Shown here piece by piece: positions 19,285 to 27,702 of a stretch of 64,000 nucleotides of DNA. The position numbers and the translations under genes are program-made. The stretch is from Desulfamplus sp. (GTDB lineage Bacteria > Desulfobacterota > Desulfobacteria > Desulfobacterales > Desulfobacteraceae): the NCBI GenBank assembly GCA_015232455.1, contig JADFZQ010000003.1, forward strand, positions 231,279 through 295,278, read 5' to 3'. The stretch's first letter is position 1. Each line of letters begins with the position of its first letter. The notes below the pieces were generated by a model. That model did not search any database. It saw nothing but the letters and a program-made list of their open reading frames with translations, and had not been told where the DNA came from.

Positions 19285-19806
19285 TTAGGGATCAGGATTT
19301 GTTATCTCCCGAATGCTCCCAGTTAGCATATCTACCTGAAATGTAAACTCAAACTCATTTTCAACAGAGATAGTTAAAATTCCTCCGCCAGAACTCCCAT
19401 CAGGATAAAAACAGATAAAATATACACCATTAGAATCAACTTTTATATTTTCTCCTTCAAGCAGAATGGTTTCAGGTATTTTCAGCAGCTCACTATTAGA
19501 AGAGTTACTTAACTCTTCATTATCCGAGATTTGATCGTCCAAATTTTTACTGTCAGGCAAAGCATCGCCTATAAAGCCAATACTGCACTCTCTTGATTCT
19601 GGTGAAATTGTCAAACATGCTGGCACGCCTTTGCTCACAGCCATAACTCTTGCCTTTTTGCACATTGAAATAATATTTGATGCAAATATACGACTCTCCT
19701 TCATTCTGCCAGATTGACCAATATTCATTAAAACAAGGGAGCTTGCAATGGCAATGAGTATAATCACAACTGTTATTTCAATTAGAGTAAAGCCATTTTT
19801 ATTCAT
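19285..19806 (-). CDS. gspH: type II secretion minor pseudopilin GspH
   Basis: This 173-residue minor pseudopilin starts at the ATG of MNKNGFTLIEIT (19806), which gives a short prepilin leader with cleavage after Gly. A reading frame continues upstream to 19902, but it runs through a perfect terminator hairpin (19828-19848), so the extension is probably not translated. A hydrophobic helix follows the cleavage site. The rest has beta strands with a GHxx-type CLTISPESREC segment and a Ser/Asn-rich loop near residue 105. It lies just downstream of gspF. No strong ribosome site precedes 19806; an AGG lies about 14 bases upstream, so the start is uncertain. Confidence 0.82.
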   Translation of the reverse strand: MNKNGFTLIEITVVIILIAIASSLVLMNIGQSGRMKESRIFASNIISMCKKARVMAVSKGVPACLTISPESRECSIGFIGDALPDSKNLDDQISDNEELSNSSNSELLKIPETILLEGENIKVDSNGVYFICFYPDGSSGGGILTISVENEFEFTFQVDMLTGSIREITNPDP

Positions 19807-19822
19807 ACTAAAATTTACGCCT

Positions 19823-19848
19823 AAAAAAGGGCGGTGGAAACCCGCCCT
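19823..19848 (-). terminator. intrinsic terminator between gspF and gspH
   Basis: On the minus strand, AGGGCGG pairs perfectly with CCGCCCT across a seven-base loop and is followed by six T residues. It lies 58 bases after the gspF stop and 16 bases before the gspH start, and is a textbook rho-independent terminator within the operon. Confidence 0.85.
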
Positions 19849-19905
19849 AAATATTAACCATTTGAGTGCAGCCTTTTTAGTTTCAGGTGCTGAACAGAAC
19901 ATTTT

Positions 19906-21129
19906 TCAAAATTGTATTTCATTGACACCAAAAATAGTGGTCAACATTGAAACAACAACACCACCGATGAGAAGACCTAAGAAAAGAATAGAGAATGGCT
20001 CAAGAAGAGAGAGATAATTTTTTATTTTTGACTGAATTTTTCTATCAAGATCATCTGCTACAGATACAAGCATATCACCAATTTTACCTGTCTCCTCACC
20101 AAGAGAGACCATCTGCACAACCAAAGGTGGAAATATCTTACGTTCACGCATTAAAGAACTTACGCTTCTACCCTCTTTTACTTGTCTGTAGATATGCTCA
20201 ACAGCATCTTTTACTTGAGAGTTTGCAACAACATCTTTAACGATGTGCAAAGCCTTCATAAGAGGAACACCGCTTTTAACAAGAGTGCCAAGTGTGCGTG
20301 AAAATCTGCTCATCTCAATATCAAGCATCACTTCACCGAGATATGGTATTTTGATGATATTTTTATCTGAAAGAGCTTTTCCATATTCAGTTTTCAAAAA
20401 TCTCCATAAAAATATGAAAATCATAATTGAGCAAGATAGCAAAAGCCACCACCAAGCTCTTAGAAAGTTGCTAAGCTCTAACAAAATCTTTGTAGAAAAT
20501 GGAATTTCTTGACCTAAATCTGCGAAAATACCAGCAAATTTAGGGACAACAAAACCTAAAATAACAAGCAAAGATAAAAAACCAACTGAAAGGAGAATGG
20601 CAGGATAAATAGAAGATGAGATCACATACTTTTTAATCTCCTCTGTTCTTCCAATAAATTCAGATAGCCTCTCCATTACAGATGGTAAAATTCCCCCCAT
20701 CTCTCCTACTCTCACCATATTTACATAGAGATCATCAAAATCTTGCGGCTTTTCTGCCATTGCATCTGAAAGGTTGGTTCCTTTTTTAAGGGAATCTTGG
20801 AGATAAATAGTCATGGCTCTAATTTTTACATCTGATGTTGCATTGCCAGCAATAGATAAAGCACGATCAATTGGGAGTCCTGATTTAAAAAGATGTGCAA
20901 GATCAGAGGTAAGCTGAAGAAGGCGGGCGTTGTTTAAGCTGCGTCTTGCTGAAGAAAAAAAATTAAGACCAATATCTATTCCATTAGAAGATTTCCCCTC
21001 AAGCCAGCGTAACAAGACCGCCCCTCTTGATTGAAGCATTATAAGAATCTGCTCTTTGTCTCTTGCTTCAAGGGTCTCTGTGATCTTTTTACCGTCAGGA
21101 TTAATGGCTTCAAATCTAAATTGCGGCAT
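19906..21129 (-). CDS. gspF: type II secretion inner membrane protein GspF
   Basis: This 407-residue polytopic protein is the inner membrane core of the assembly platform and contacts the ATPase. It begins with MPQFRFEAINPDGK, a typical GspF/PilC start. It has two homologous cytoplasmic domains (about 65-190 and 270-390), each with the family pattern LxxLFKSGLPIDRAL and VRVGEMGGILPSVMERL (first) or LVKSGVPLMKAL and VSLGEETGKIGDML (second). Membrane helices lie at about 170-190, 220-240 and 380-400. The length is normal. The gap to gspE is 94 bases. Confidence 0.97.
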   Translation of the reverse strand: MPQFRFEAINPDGKKITETLEARDKEQILIMLQSRGAVLLRWLEGKSSNGIDIGLNFFSSARRSLNNARLLQLTSDLAHLFKSGLPIDRALSIAGNATSDVKIRAMTIYLQDSLKKGTNLSDAMAEKPQDFDDLYVNMVRVGEMGGILPSVMERLSEFIGRTEEIKKYVISSSIYPAILLSVGFLSLLVILGFVVPKFAGIFADLGQEIPFSTKILLELSNFLRAWWWLLLSCSIMIFIFLWRFLKTEYGKALSDKNIIKIPYLGEVMLDIEMSRFSRTLGTLVKSGVPLMKALHIVKDVVANSQVKDAVEHIYRQVKEGRSVSSLMRERKIFPPLVVQMVSLGEETGKIGDMLVSVADDLDRKIQSKIKNYLSLLEPFSILFLGLLIGGVVVSMLTTIFGVNEIQF

Positions 21130-21223
21130 TAATTAAGTAGCCTCTCTTATGAGAAATTATAATTTTGAACATGGTTTTATGATAACTACTGTAGTCAAGC
21201 TATAAATCACAAGGCTAACTATC

Positions 21224-22855
21224 TTATCTTGCAACACGCAAAACCTCTTCGTAGGTGGTAAGTCCTTGTTTTACTTTATTAATACCGTCCATTTTAAGTG
21301 AGATCATACCTTTTGAGATAGCTTTTTTAAATAGACGGTTTCTATCAGCACCAGCAACAACCTCACCTTGTAGTTCATCGTCAAGAACCATCAGCTCATA
21401 TATGCCAAACCGTCCTTTATATCCTGTTTCGCCACACAACTTACACCCTTCTCCTCTTGAAAAAGTTGGTGTCAACTTATCAGAGGCAACATCAAAATCA
21501 AGGGCAAGAGATTCAAGCTGTTCTGATGACAGTGTTATCTGCTTTGAGCAGTTAGGGCAGACTTTTCTAACCAAACGCTGTGCAAGAACCCCAACAAGTG
21601 AAGATGAGATCATAAAACGCTCAATGCCCATATCTTCAAGGCGTGTAACAGCTCCTGCTGCATCATTTGTGTGAAGTGTTGAAAAAACCATGTGTCCTGT
21701 CAAAGCTGCCTGAACAGCAATTTCAGCAGTTTCACCATCTCTAATTTCACCAATTAACATAACATCAGGGTCATGGCGGAGAAATGAGCGGAGAGTGTGT
21801 GCAAAGGTAAGTCCAATAGATGATTGAACTTGAACTTGATTTACTCCGTCCATCTGATATTCAACAGGGTCTTCTACAGTTACAATTTTTTTATCAGGAG
21901 TATTTATCTCACTTAAAGCAGCATAAAGTGTAGTTGTTTTTCCTGAACCAGTAGGACCTGTAACCAATAAAATTCCAAACGGCATTGAGATAACAGACCT
22001 AAATTTTTTCAAAAGAGTATCATCAAACCCAAGTTTTTTAAGGTCTAAGGAGACATTCTCTTTATTTAAAAGCCTTAAAACAATGCTCTCTCCAAAGTGA
22101 GTAGGAACAGTTGAAACACGAATATCAACCTCATCTTGCCCAGCTTTTATTTTGATCCTGCCATCTTGTGGAAGGCGTCTTTCGGCAATATCAAGTTTTG
22201 CCATGAGCTTAATTCTTGAGATTATGGCAGCTTTTAGCTTTGCAGATATGCTCTCTTGATCATGCAAAACACCGTCAATACGGTATCTAACTAAAACTGT
22301 ATGTCGTCTTGGTTCAATGTGGATATCAGAGACTCCAAGCTCTAAGGCACGATTGATAATATGGTTTACAAGCCTTATTACTGGGGCTTCAGTTGCCATA
22401 CCTTTTAGCTGTTCAGGATCGTCCCAAAGAGCATCTTCAAGAGAGAGGTTTAAAGCATCAGCACCATCTTCTCCTGTCATATCTGCATCAGCCTCATACC
22501 AGCGGTAAATATACTGGCTTACCACTTCATTTGAGGCTTTATAGACATCTAACTTTTTAGAGTATGCTTTTCTGATAATCTCACGAGTGTTGAAATCAAG
22601 AGGGTCTGCCATAATAACTTGAAGTCTGTCTTCAAAATCATTTATAGGCAGAAACCTAAACCGCTTCATAAAGTTGACTGATATCAGCAAAACTGCGGGT
22701 GGGTTTTCAGGAATATTTTTTTCGTCAATCTCAGGAGTGCCAAGTGAATCGGGAATTGATATTGGTTTAGAAGTATTGTTTATAGTATCTATGTTCAGCT
22801 TAGGCATAGTATCTATGTTTAACTTGGGCATATTATCTAAAGGTGTTATTCCCAA
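21224..22855 (-). CDS. gspE: type II secretion ATPase GspE
   Basis: This 543-residue secretion ATPase powers pseudopilus assembly. The N-terminal N1/N2 domain (about 50-150) precedes the ATPase core, which has ALELGVSDIHIEP, RRLPQDGRI, Walker A GPTGSGKTTT, the Asp box and Walker B LIGEIRDGET, and a His box (STLHTNDA). A tetracysteine zinc motif (CPNC and CKLC) near residues 440-480 is typical of GspE. The first 30 residues hold an octapeptide, MPKLNIDT, repeated exactly in tandem (residues 9-24). The start overlaps the gspG stop by ten bases. The core is intact and the protein should be active. Confidence 0.97.
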   Translation of the reverse strand: MGITPLDNMPKLNIDTMPKLNIDTINNTSKPISIPDSLGTPEIDEKNIPENPPAVLLISVNFMKRFRFLPINDFEDRLQVIMADPLDFNTREIIRKAYSKKLDVYKASNEVVSQYIYRWYEADADMTGEDGADALNLSLEDALWDDPEQLKGMATEAPVIRLVNHIINRALELGVSDIHIEPRRHTVLVRYRIDGVLHDQESISAKLKAAIISRIKLMAKLDIAERRLPQDGRIKIKAGQDEVDIRVSTVPTHFGESIVLRLLNKENVSLDLKKLGFDDTLLKKFRSVISMPFGILLVTGPTGSGKTTTLYAALSEINTPDKKIVTVEDPVEYQMDGVNQVQVQSSIGLTFAHTLRSFLRHDPDVMLIGEIRDGETAEIAVQAALTGHMVFSTLHTNDAAGAVTRLEDMGIERFMISSSLVGVLAQRLVRKVCPNCSKQITLSSEQLESLALDFDVASDKLTPTFSRGEGCKLCGETGYKGRFGIYELMVLDDELQGEVVAGADRNRLFKKAISKGMISLKMDGINKVKQGLTTYEEVLRVAR

Positions 22856-23301
22856 CTTACAATATCCTTTGTCATCTTATCTTCGCCGCCTTGTGCATTA
22901 TCAGCACCATAGCTTAAAAGATCGTATTGACCATGTTCTCCTGGTGAAACATAGATAAAATCATTTTCCCAAGCATCTTTAGGAACTGGTTTTGGAAGGT
23001 ATGGTCCGTCCCAATTTTTAAGCTCTCCCGGGTTCTCTCTTAAGGCATTTAGCCCCTCTTCTGTTGTCGGGTATCTGCCGTTATCAAGCCTAAAGCTGTC
23101 AAGAGCAGAGCCAAGAAGCTCGATTTGAGTTTTTGTGGTCTTTATCTTTGCCTGATCAACTTTGCCAAAAAACTTTGGTGCAACCAATGCAGATAAAAGA
23201 CCCACAATGATAATGACCACCATGATCTCTATCAAGGTGAAGCCTCTCTGATTTAGCCTGTTTTCTATTAAATAGGAATTTTTTTGTTCTCTCTCTTCCA
23301 T
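22846..23301 (-). CDS. gspG: type II secretion major pseudopilin GspG
   Basis: This 151-residue protein is the major pseudopilin. A polar leader of 19 residues ends in Gly before FTLIEIMVVI, the prepilin peptidase site and hydrophobic helix. The globular part has the conserved GspG features: RLDNGRYPTTEEGLNAL, WDGPYL and a calcium-site-like DPWGxxF region (here KDAWENDFIYVSPGEHGQYDLLSYGAD). It is the first gene of the long gsp string, after a gap of 137 bases, so the main promoter probably lies at 23302-23440. It overlaps gspE by ten bases. Confidence 0.97.
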   Translation of the reverse strand: MEEREQKNSYLIENRLNQRGFTLIEIMVVIIIVGLLSALVAPKFFGKVDQAKIKTTKTQIELLGSALDSFRLDNGRYPTTEEGLNALRENPGELKNWDGPYLPKPVPKDAWENDFIYVSPGEHGQYDLLSYGADNAQGGEDKMTKDIVSWE

Positions 23302-23438
23302 TAGGTTTTACCTTTATAATGGTTATATTGATAATGGCTGGCGTTATTATCAACCAGCTCATTTATTACATATATAATTCATACTAATGATGAGTCAGCC
23401 TCATTAGTAGCAAACTCATTCTTAATTAAGTATTGAAA

Positions 23439-24668
23439 TTATTCTTTTTTTTCCTGCTCTTTTGGTTGGCTCTGAGTCTTGGATATCTCCTGTTCCTGAG
23501 CTTTCTGCTTCTCCTGAGCTTGTTTTATTAGAGCTTCAAACTTCTTCTTTAGCTCTTCCGCCCTTTTAGGATCCTGAGCCTGTGGAGCTGCTGGTGCAGT
23601 TTTACCCTCAACTGGTAAAGCTGGTGCGGCATTTAACTTATTTTCTTGTTGATTACTTCCGTTTTGTAGATTCTGCTGTTGTGCATTCTGCTGCTGAATC
23701 TTCTGAATCACTTCAAGGAAATTATTAGTTTTAGCTCCGTTATTTGTGTTAGCTGTATTTGTAGCATTTGGGTTCTTAACAGCACTATTTTCATTAATCC
23801 CCTGCAAAGGTAATTTTTCCTGTGCATTTGGATCAATGATTCTGCCCATAACATTTATCTTTATTTCTGGCTGAATTTTGCTGTCTGTCTCTAAAATCAG
23901 AACATCATAATAAAAACCAGCATCTTTTTTTAAATTCTCAACTGTAATTGAATATTCCTTATTTCCAGATCCAGCTTTATCTTCCTTAAGTTCATATTTT
24001 ATATTTTTAGATTTCTCATCTTGAGAACGAACTTTTAAAACTGAAAATGGGAACTTACTCTCTGGAACAACTTTAACTACGGCTTTAAGCTCTTCTCCAA
24101 TCTTTCCGTTAAATCTAACTACAGATGGTGTGATATTTGCAAATTTTTCAACATTACCTGATACAGAGATATTGGATTCTGGTGTTTTACTGTCATTTGT
24201 AATAACAGTAATGGTTTTCATCAATTTACGTCCGCCATATCCTCTTGTATTAACTTTTATTGATATTTTTCCCTCGCCACCGGGAGGGATCTCTCTTGAA
24301 TAAGAGACTGTTGTGCAGCCTCAACCAGTTTTAACCTTCTCAACTTTGAGGATATCAGTTCCTTTATTCATAATAACAAAATCATGCAGCACATCTGATC
24401 CATCAACTGCTGAATCAAATTGATATGCTGGTTCAGGAAAAAACACAGATGCTGATTTTAAACCATCTTTGTTTTGTTCTGATGAAGCATTTGCAGCATC
24501 CTTTTTTTGCTCTGAACCAGCTTTTACAACACCTTCTTGCTTTTGCTCAGAAGCAGGCTTTACGTTAATCTCTTTGCTTTGCTTAGTTACGTCTGCACTC
24601 AAAGATGGAGATGCAACACACAGATAAAAGAGCAAAGAGCATAGAAAACTCTTCAAAATACCATTCAT
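23439..24668 (-). CDS. DUF1573-domain exported protein, probable selenoprotein (UGA at 24323-24321)
   Basis: Read through one in-frame TGA this gene encodes 409 residues: a signal peptide (1-25), a repeat linker (38-73), a DUF1573 domain (about 74-170), a second beta domain (about 175-265) and a Gln/Lys/Glu-rich C-terminal coiled region. The TGA is codon 116 and falls exactly on the first cysteine of the family's CGCT motif, giving KTGUGCTT in place of SCGCT. The family's PGG-x-G, TND and NISVSG elements follow in the same frame, with no other stop. This is the pattern of selenocysteine replacing cysteine. Two hairpins lie just after the codon. An AAAGGA site precedes the ATG by eight bases. 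Function of DUF1573 is unknown; it is exported. The alternative is a nonsense mutation. Confidence 0.78.
24292..24307 (-). promoter_or_regulatory. hairpin 13 bases after the UGA codon (SECIS candidate)
   Basis: A perfect six-base stem (TCTCTT with AAGAGA) and four-base loop (ATTC) begin 13 bases after the UGA on the coding strand. A second, GC-rich hairpin (six-base stem TCCCTC with GAGGGA, eight-base loop containing GG) follows at 24270-24289. Bacterial SECIS elements lie directly after the UGA, and usually have a G at the start of the apical loop about 16-37 bases downstream. The first hairpin has the right place but lacks the loop G; the second has GG but its loop begins about 38 bases away. 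Neither is a clear match to the E. coli type. Confidence 0.4.
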
Positions 24669-25002
24669 AACTAAATCCTTTACATTTAGATATTAAAAAA
24701 CATTTAAAAAGAATAACAAAACTACTAAAAAAACTTTAGACTATACTAAAAATAATAGAGTAAATATTAACATAAAATATTAGCTCTAATGCAAAAATTA
24801 AACCAACATAATTGCTAAAAAGACTCATGTCAATAATACGCAAATGTTTCTATATTACCTAATCATTTATTTTAAAAGTTTTACCAATTTGTTAGCGTTT
24901 AAAATAAACCTCTTTGGTGTTGGATATACTGTTCGAGGTCATAAATTGAGTTATACTTAAATTTATGACCGTTTAGAGTATAGTAAGAACCAAGCATTTT
25001 TT
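24669..25002. other. AT-rich gap of 334 bases with a promoter and an inverted repeat
   Basis: No open frame with coding character is visible. The stretch holds the probable DUF1573 promoter (24805-24833) and a perfect ten-base inverted repeat, GGTCATAAAT with ATTTATGACC, at 24937-24970. That repeat shares the TTATGACC core with palindromic repeats elsewhere in the window and lies just downstream of the OmpA gene, where it may help end transcription. Confidence 0.6.
24805..24833 (-). promoter_or_regulatory. probable sigma-70 promoter of the DUF1573 gene
   Basis: On the minus strand, TTGACA (24833-24828) is followed after 17 bases by TATGTT (24810-24805). The -35 box is a consensus match and the spacing is ideal. 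It lies about 140 bases before the DUF1573 start and points towards it. It is predicted by eye only. Confidence 0.5.
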
Positions 25003-25962
25003 TTACTGACGAAATTTTTGTTCAGGTCTTACTCCTTCATCAAGAATGATAGCCTCAACTCTTCGGTTTTGCTGCCTTCCTGCTTCTGTATCATTTCCAG
25101 CAATCGGATATTGCTCACCATAGCCTTTTGTTATCATTCTCTCGCTATCAACTCCTCTCTCCATCAATGCTGAGAATACAGCAATTGCCCGTTGATTTGA
25201 AAGTCCAAGATTATAGGTATCACTTCCCCTGCTATCTGTATGTCCCTCAATTAATAAGGCTCTTTTAGGATATTTTTTTAAAAAATTGGCTAACTTGTCA
25301 GCTATCAGCAAGCCACCTTGAAGAAGTCTTGATTTATTAACTTCAAAAAGAATGTTTCCAAGAGTTACGACTGCCCCTCTATCTGTCATTTCAGCATGTA
25401 ACTCGGCAAGCTCTTTTTCAAGCTCAAGTTTTTTAGCAAGTGCGGCTTCTGCCGCAAGCCTTGCCTTTTCAGCCTCTTTCATCATCTCTTCTGAGTGCTT
25501 TTTAGCAAGTTCAGCTTCTTTTGCTTTTTGCTCCGCCTCAAGAGCTTTTTGTTCGGCAGCAGCACGAGCTTCTTCTGATTCCCGCTCTCTTGCCTTTATC
25601 AAAATTTTATCCTTGCTAATATTCAACTCTTCTATTGCTGTTTCAGATGCTTTAGCTTCAGCTAAAAGAACAGCAATTTCAACTTTTCTTTCAGCAAGGT
25701 ATGAGAGATGCTCGGTCTCTTTAGCGTCTCTTGCTCGTGCCGCTTTTTCTGCATTATCTAACGCCTCTTTAGCATCGTATAGAGCAACTGGTGCATTAGA
25801 TTCAACACCTTGCGTTGTAGCTGCGATCTTGTATGCTGTTCTTGCTCTATCAAGAGCTATATTTTTAATTGGACCTGATGCACAACTACTTATTATCAAA
25901 GTAGTGTAAATTGTTATAAAAATGAATATGTATATTTTGTGGGCATTTAATTTATATCTCAT
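25003..25962 (-). CDS. OmpA-family lipoprotein with DUF4398 N-terminal domain
   Basis: This 319-residue protein has a signal peptide ending in a lipobox (LIISSC, Cys27). Residues about 35-110 resemble DUF4398 (AxTQGVESNAPVALYDAKEALDNAEKAA). A long charged coiled coil rich in Ala, Glu and Lys spans about 100-195. The OmpA domain (about 200-310) has LLIEGHTDSRGSDTYN, LSNQRAIAV and the NRRVE element that bind peptidoglycan. It likely anchors the outer membrane to the wall. The upstream gene is a short DUF4398 lipoprotein, so the pair probably works together. The arrangement DUF4398 lipoprotein then DUF4398-OmpA is common in Gram-negative bacteria. Confidence 0.92.
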   Translation of the reverse strand: MRYKLNAHKIYIFIFITIYTTLIISSCASGPIKNIALDRARTAYKIAATTQGVESNAPVALYDAKEALDNAEKAARARDAKETEHLSYLAERKVEIAVLLAEAKASETAIEELNISKDKILIKARERESEEARAAAEQKALEAEQKAKEAELAKKHSEEMMKEAEKARLAAEAALAKKLELEKELAELHAEMTDRGAVVTLGNILFEVNKSRLLQGGLLIADKLANFLKKYPKRALLIEGHTDSRGSDTYNLGLSNQRAIAVFSALMERGVDSERMITKGYGEQYPIAGNDTEAGRQQNRRVEAIILDEGVRPEQKFRQ

Positions 25963-26038
25963 ATAAAAATTCCTCTTATTATCAGCCTTAGGTTGATAGT
26001 TGTATTATGGCAATTATTGCAAATAACCTAATTGACCT

Positions 26039-26094
26039 CCTGCAAAAACCATTTCATATCCAGTAAACTCTATGGCTCAATTCAGGGTTTGCAG
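26039..26094. repeat. hairpin repeat, TCCTGCA family, copy 1
   Basis: TCCTGCAAA at the left pairs with TTTGCAGGA at the right, with a loop that reads TATCCAGTAAACTCTATGG. The loop is similar to that of the copy at 31575-31632. It lies between the two DUF4398 lipoprotein genes. Confidence 0.7.
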
Positions 26095-26099
26095 GAAAT

Positions 26100-26528
26100 C
26101 TAATATCTTTGCTGATTCCTATTGACCTCATTCTGGAGTGTTTCGATGCTTTCACGCAAATCTTTTTCCATCTTTTTAACTTTGCCAGTTTGAGATTTAA
26201 CCTCCGCAACTTTTGCGTCTATTGCAGCCTCGTCAGCTAAACGCTGTGCTAAAATAAAATCCTCTTTTTTGGCAGCTTCTCTTGCCTTCTGTAATTTATC
26301 CTCTGCGATTCTAACATCTAACGGTGCATTTAGAGTTGCACTGTTTTCTATTGCCATTTTAATTGCCAGCTCCGCGTCAGATATATTTTTAATAGGTTTT
26401 ACAACCTTTGCGGCACACCCTGTAATAATTATCATAATAAAAACTGTTACAAAACAAAATAATGTTGTTGAAACTTCTCGATTAAACATAGAAATTCCAC
26501 GACTAAGTCTGATAAATTTTGATTTCAT
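26100..26528 (-). CDS. DUF4398-domain lipoprotein
   Basis: This 142-residue lipoprotein starts at the ATG of MKSKFIRLS (26528), with AGAGGTG six bases upstream; a longer in-frame start at 26546 would place the ribosome site inside the gene. The signal ends in a lipobox (IIITGC). The mature part is mostly helical, with the DUF4398 pattern ISDAELAIKMAIENSATLNAPL and KLQKAREAAKKEDFILAQRLADEA, then a coiled coil. It is likely a periplasmic partner of the OmpA protein downstream. It lies 19 bases after the adenosine kinase gene. Confidence 0.85.
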   Translation of the reverse strand: MKSKFIRLSRGISMFNREVSTTLFCFVTVFIMIIITGCAAKVVKPIKNISDAELAIKMAIENSATLNAPLDVRIAEDKLQKAREAAKKEDFILAQRLADEAAIDAKVAEVKSQTGKVKKMEKDLRESIETLQNEVNRNQQRY

Positions 26529-26547
26529 AAATTCACCTCTTTCCAAA

Positions 26548-27702
26548 TTATATCAATAAATTACGGATACGTTGCCAACCATCTTCAGGTATCTGGGCAC
26601 CTATAACTTGACACACTTCATACCCACAAGCTGACGCAATCTCACCGCTTTTCTCTATAGAATATCCATTTGCAATACCATAAAGAAAACCTGCTGCCCA
26701 CAAATCACCAGCCCCTGTTGTATCTTTTATAGGTTCTCCAATTTTAGCATTGATTCTTATTATGTTAGTTTTACATGTTTTATCTTTAGTTTTAGATGTG
26801 TTGTCTTTGGTTTTACATGCTTGATTCTTGCAATTTTCAACTTTATAGGCTTCTTTATCTTCTTCTTTATAGGCGATATAACTTCCCCGTTCTCCTATCT
26901 TTAAAACTGCTATACTTACATTTTCAGCTAAAGAGTCAAGAGCCTCCATTTCATCTGAACAACCTGTGTAAGCTCTTGCTTCATCTTCGTTTGCAATTAG
27001 AATATCCACATAATCTTTCACTATACCAGTTAAGATACTCTTTGAGGCTTGCACAACCTCAAAACTTGCTAAATCAAGTGCAATCATAGCATTTGCTTGT
27101 TTAGCACTTTTAAGACAAGCCATCATAAGCTCAGGGTTAAATAGTAGATAACCTTCCATAATAGCAATTCCACTATCTTTGAACATCTCAGGTGTTATAG
27201 AATCAGGTAAAAGCTCTGTTGAAGCTCCAAGGCAGGTAAACATAGAACGTTGTGCATCAGGCGTAATTATGGAAAGAACTTTACCAGTAGGAGTGGATGA
27301 TTTATGGAAAATAGTTTCAACATTGGCATTTTTGAGATTCTCTTCGTAAAATTCTCCATAGTAATCATCTCCCCGTTTTCCTATGAAACTTGATTTGCCC
27401 CCAAGTTTTCCTATGCCTATAATTGTGTTGCAGGTTGCACCTCCCGGGACAATAATAGGCTGATTAACAGTTTTCTTAATAATTTCATCAATATACGAAC
27501 TCTTTACTTGGTTTGGACACCCCTTATTATTACCAAAAGAACTTTTTTTAAGAATATCCTCAATATAAGAGTCATCAACAAGGGTCATACCACCTTTTTC
27601 TTTACCAATCTGTAAAAGGAAATCGTCAGTTTCATGTATTAAAAGATCAATTAGTGCTGACCCTACACCTGTTATTTTTGGGCTTTGAATTTTATTTAGC
27701 AT
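26548..27702 (-). CDS. PfkB-family adenosine kinase
   Basis: This PfkB sugar kinase of about 384 residues best fits adenosine kinase, which phosphorylates adenosine to AMP. Evidence is the first PfkB motif (GGATCNTIIGIGKLGG, then FIGKRGDDYYG) and the second (DTTGAGDLWAAGF) with its catalytic Asp. The start is taken at MLNKIQSPK (27702); an in-frame ATG at 27744 would add 14 unlikely residues. Two additions are not family-typical: an imperfect duplication near residues 45-78 (DSYIEDILKK and SSYIDEIIKK) and three heptapeptide repeats at about 292-312. It lies opposite metK and close to ahcY, which makes adenosine, so recycling of adenosine from the methyl cycle is the probable role. Confidence 0.82.
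   Translation of the reverse strand: MLNKIQSPKITGVGSALIDLLIHETDDFLLQIGKEKGGMTLVDDSYIEDILKKSSFGNNKGCPNQVKSSYIDEIIKKTVNQPIIVPGGATCNTIIGIGKLGGKSSFIGKRGDDYYGEFYEENLKNANVETIFHKSSTPTGKVLSIITPDAQRSMFTCLGASTELLPDSITPEMFKDSGIAIMEGYLLFNPELMMACLKSAKQANAMIALDLASFEVVQASKSILTGIVKDYVDILIANEDEARAYTGCSDEMEALDSLAENVSIAVLKIGERGSYIAYKEEDKEAYKVENCKNQACKTKDNTSKTKDKTCKTNIIRINAKIGEPIKDTTGAGDLWAAGFLYGIANGYSIEKSGEIASACGYEVCQVIGAQIPEDGWQRIRNLLI

Noticed and set aside
19807..19902. N-terminal extension of gspH to 19902
   Set aside because: It runs through a perfect terminator hairpin and would bury the prepilin signal behind more than 30 residues.
23439..24224. A separate gene starting at the ATG at 24224, with an independent short gene upstream
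   Set aside because: The DUF1573 domain spans the UGA and would be cut in two; the frame is continuous and no ribosome site precedes 24224.
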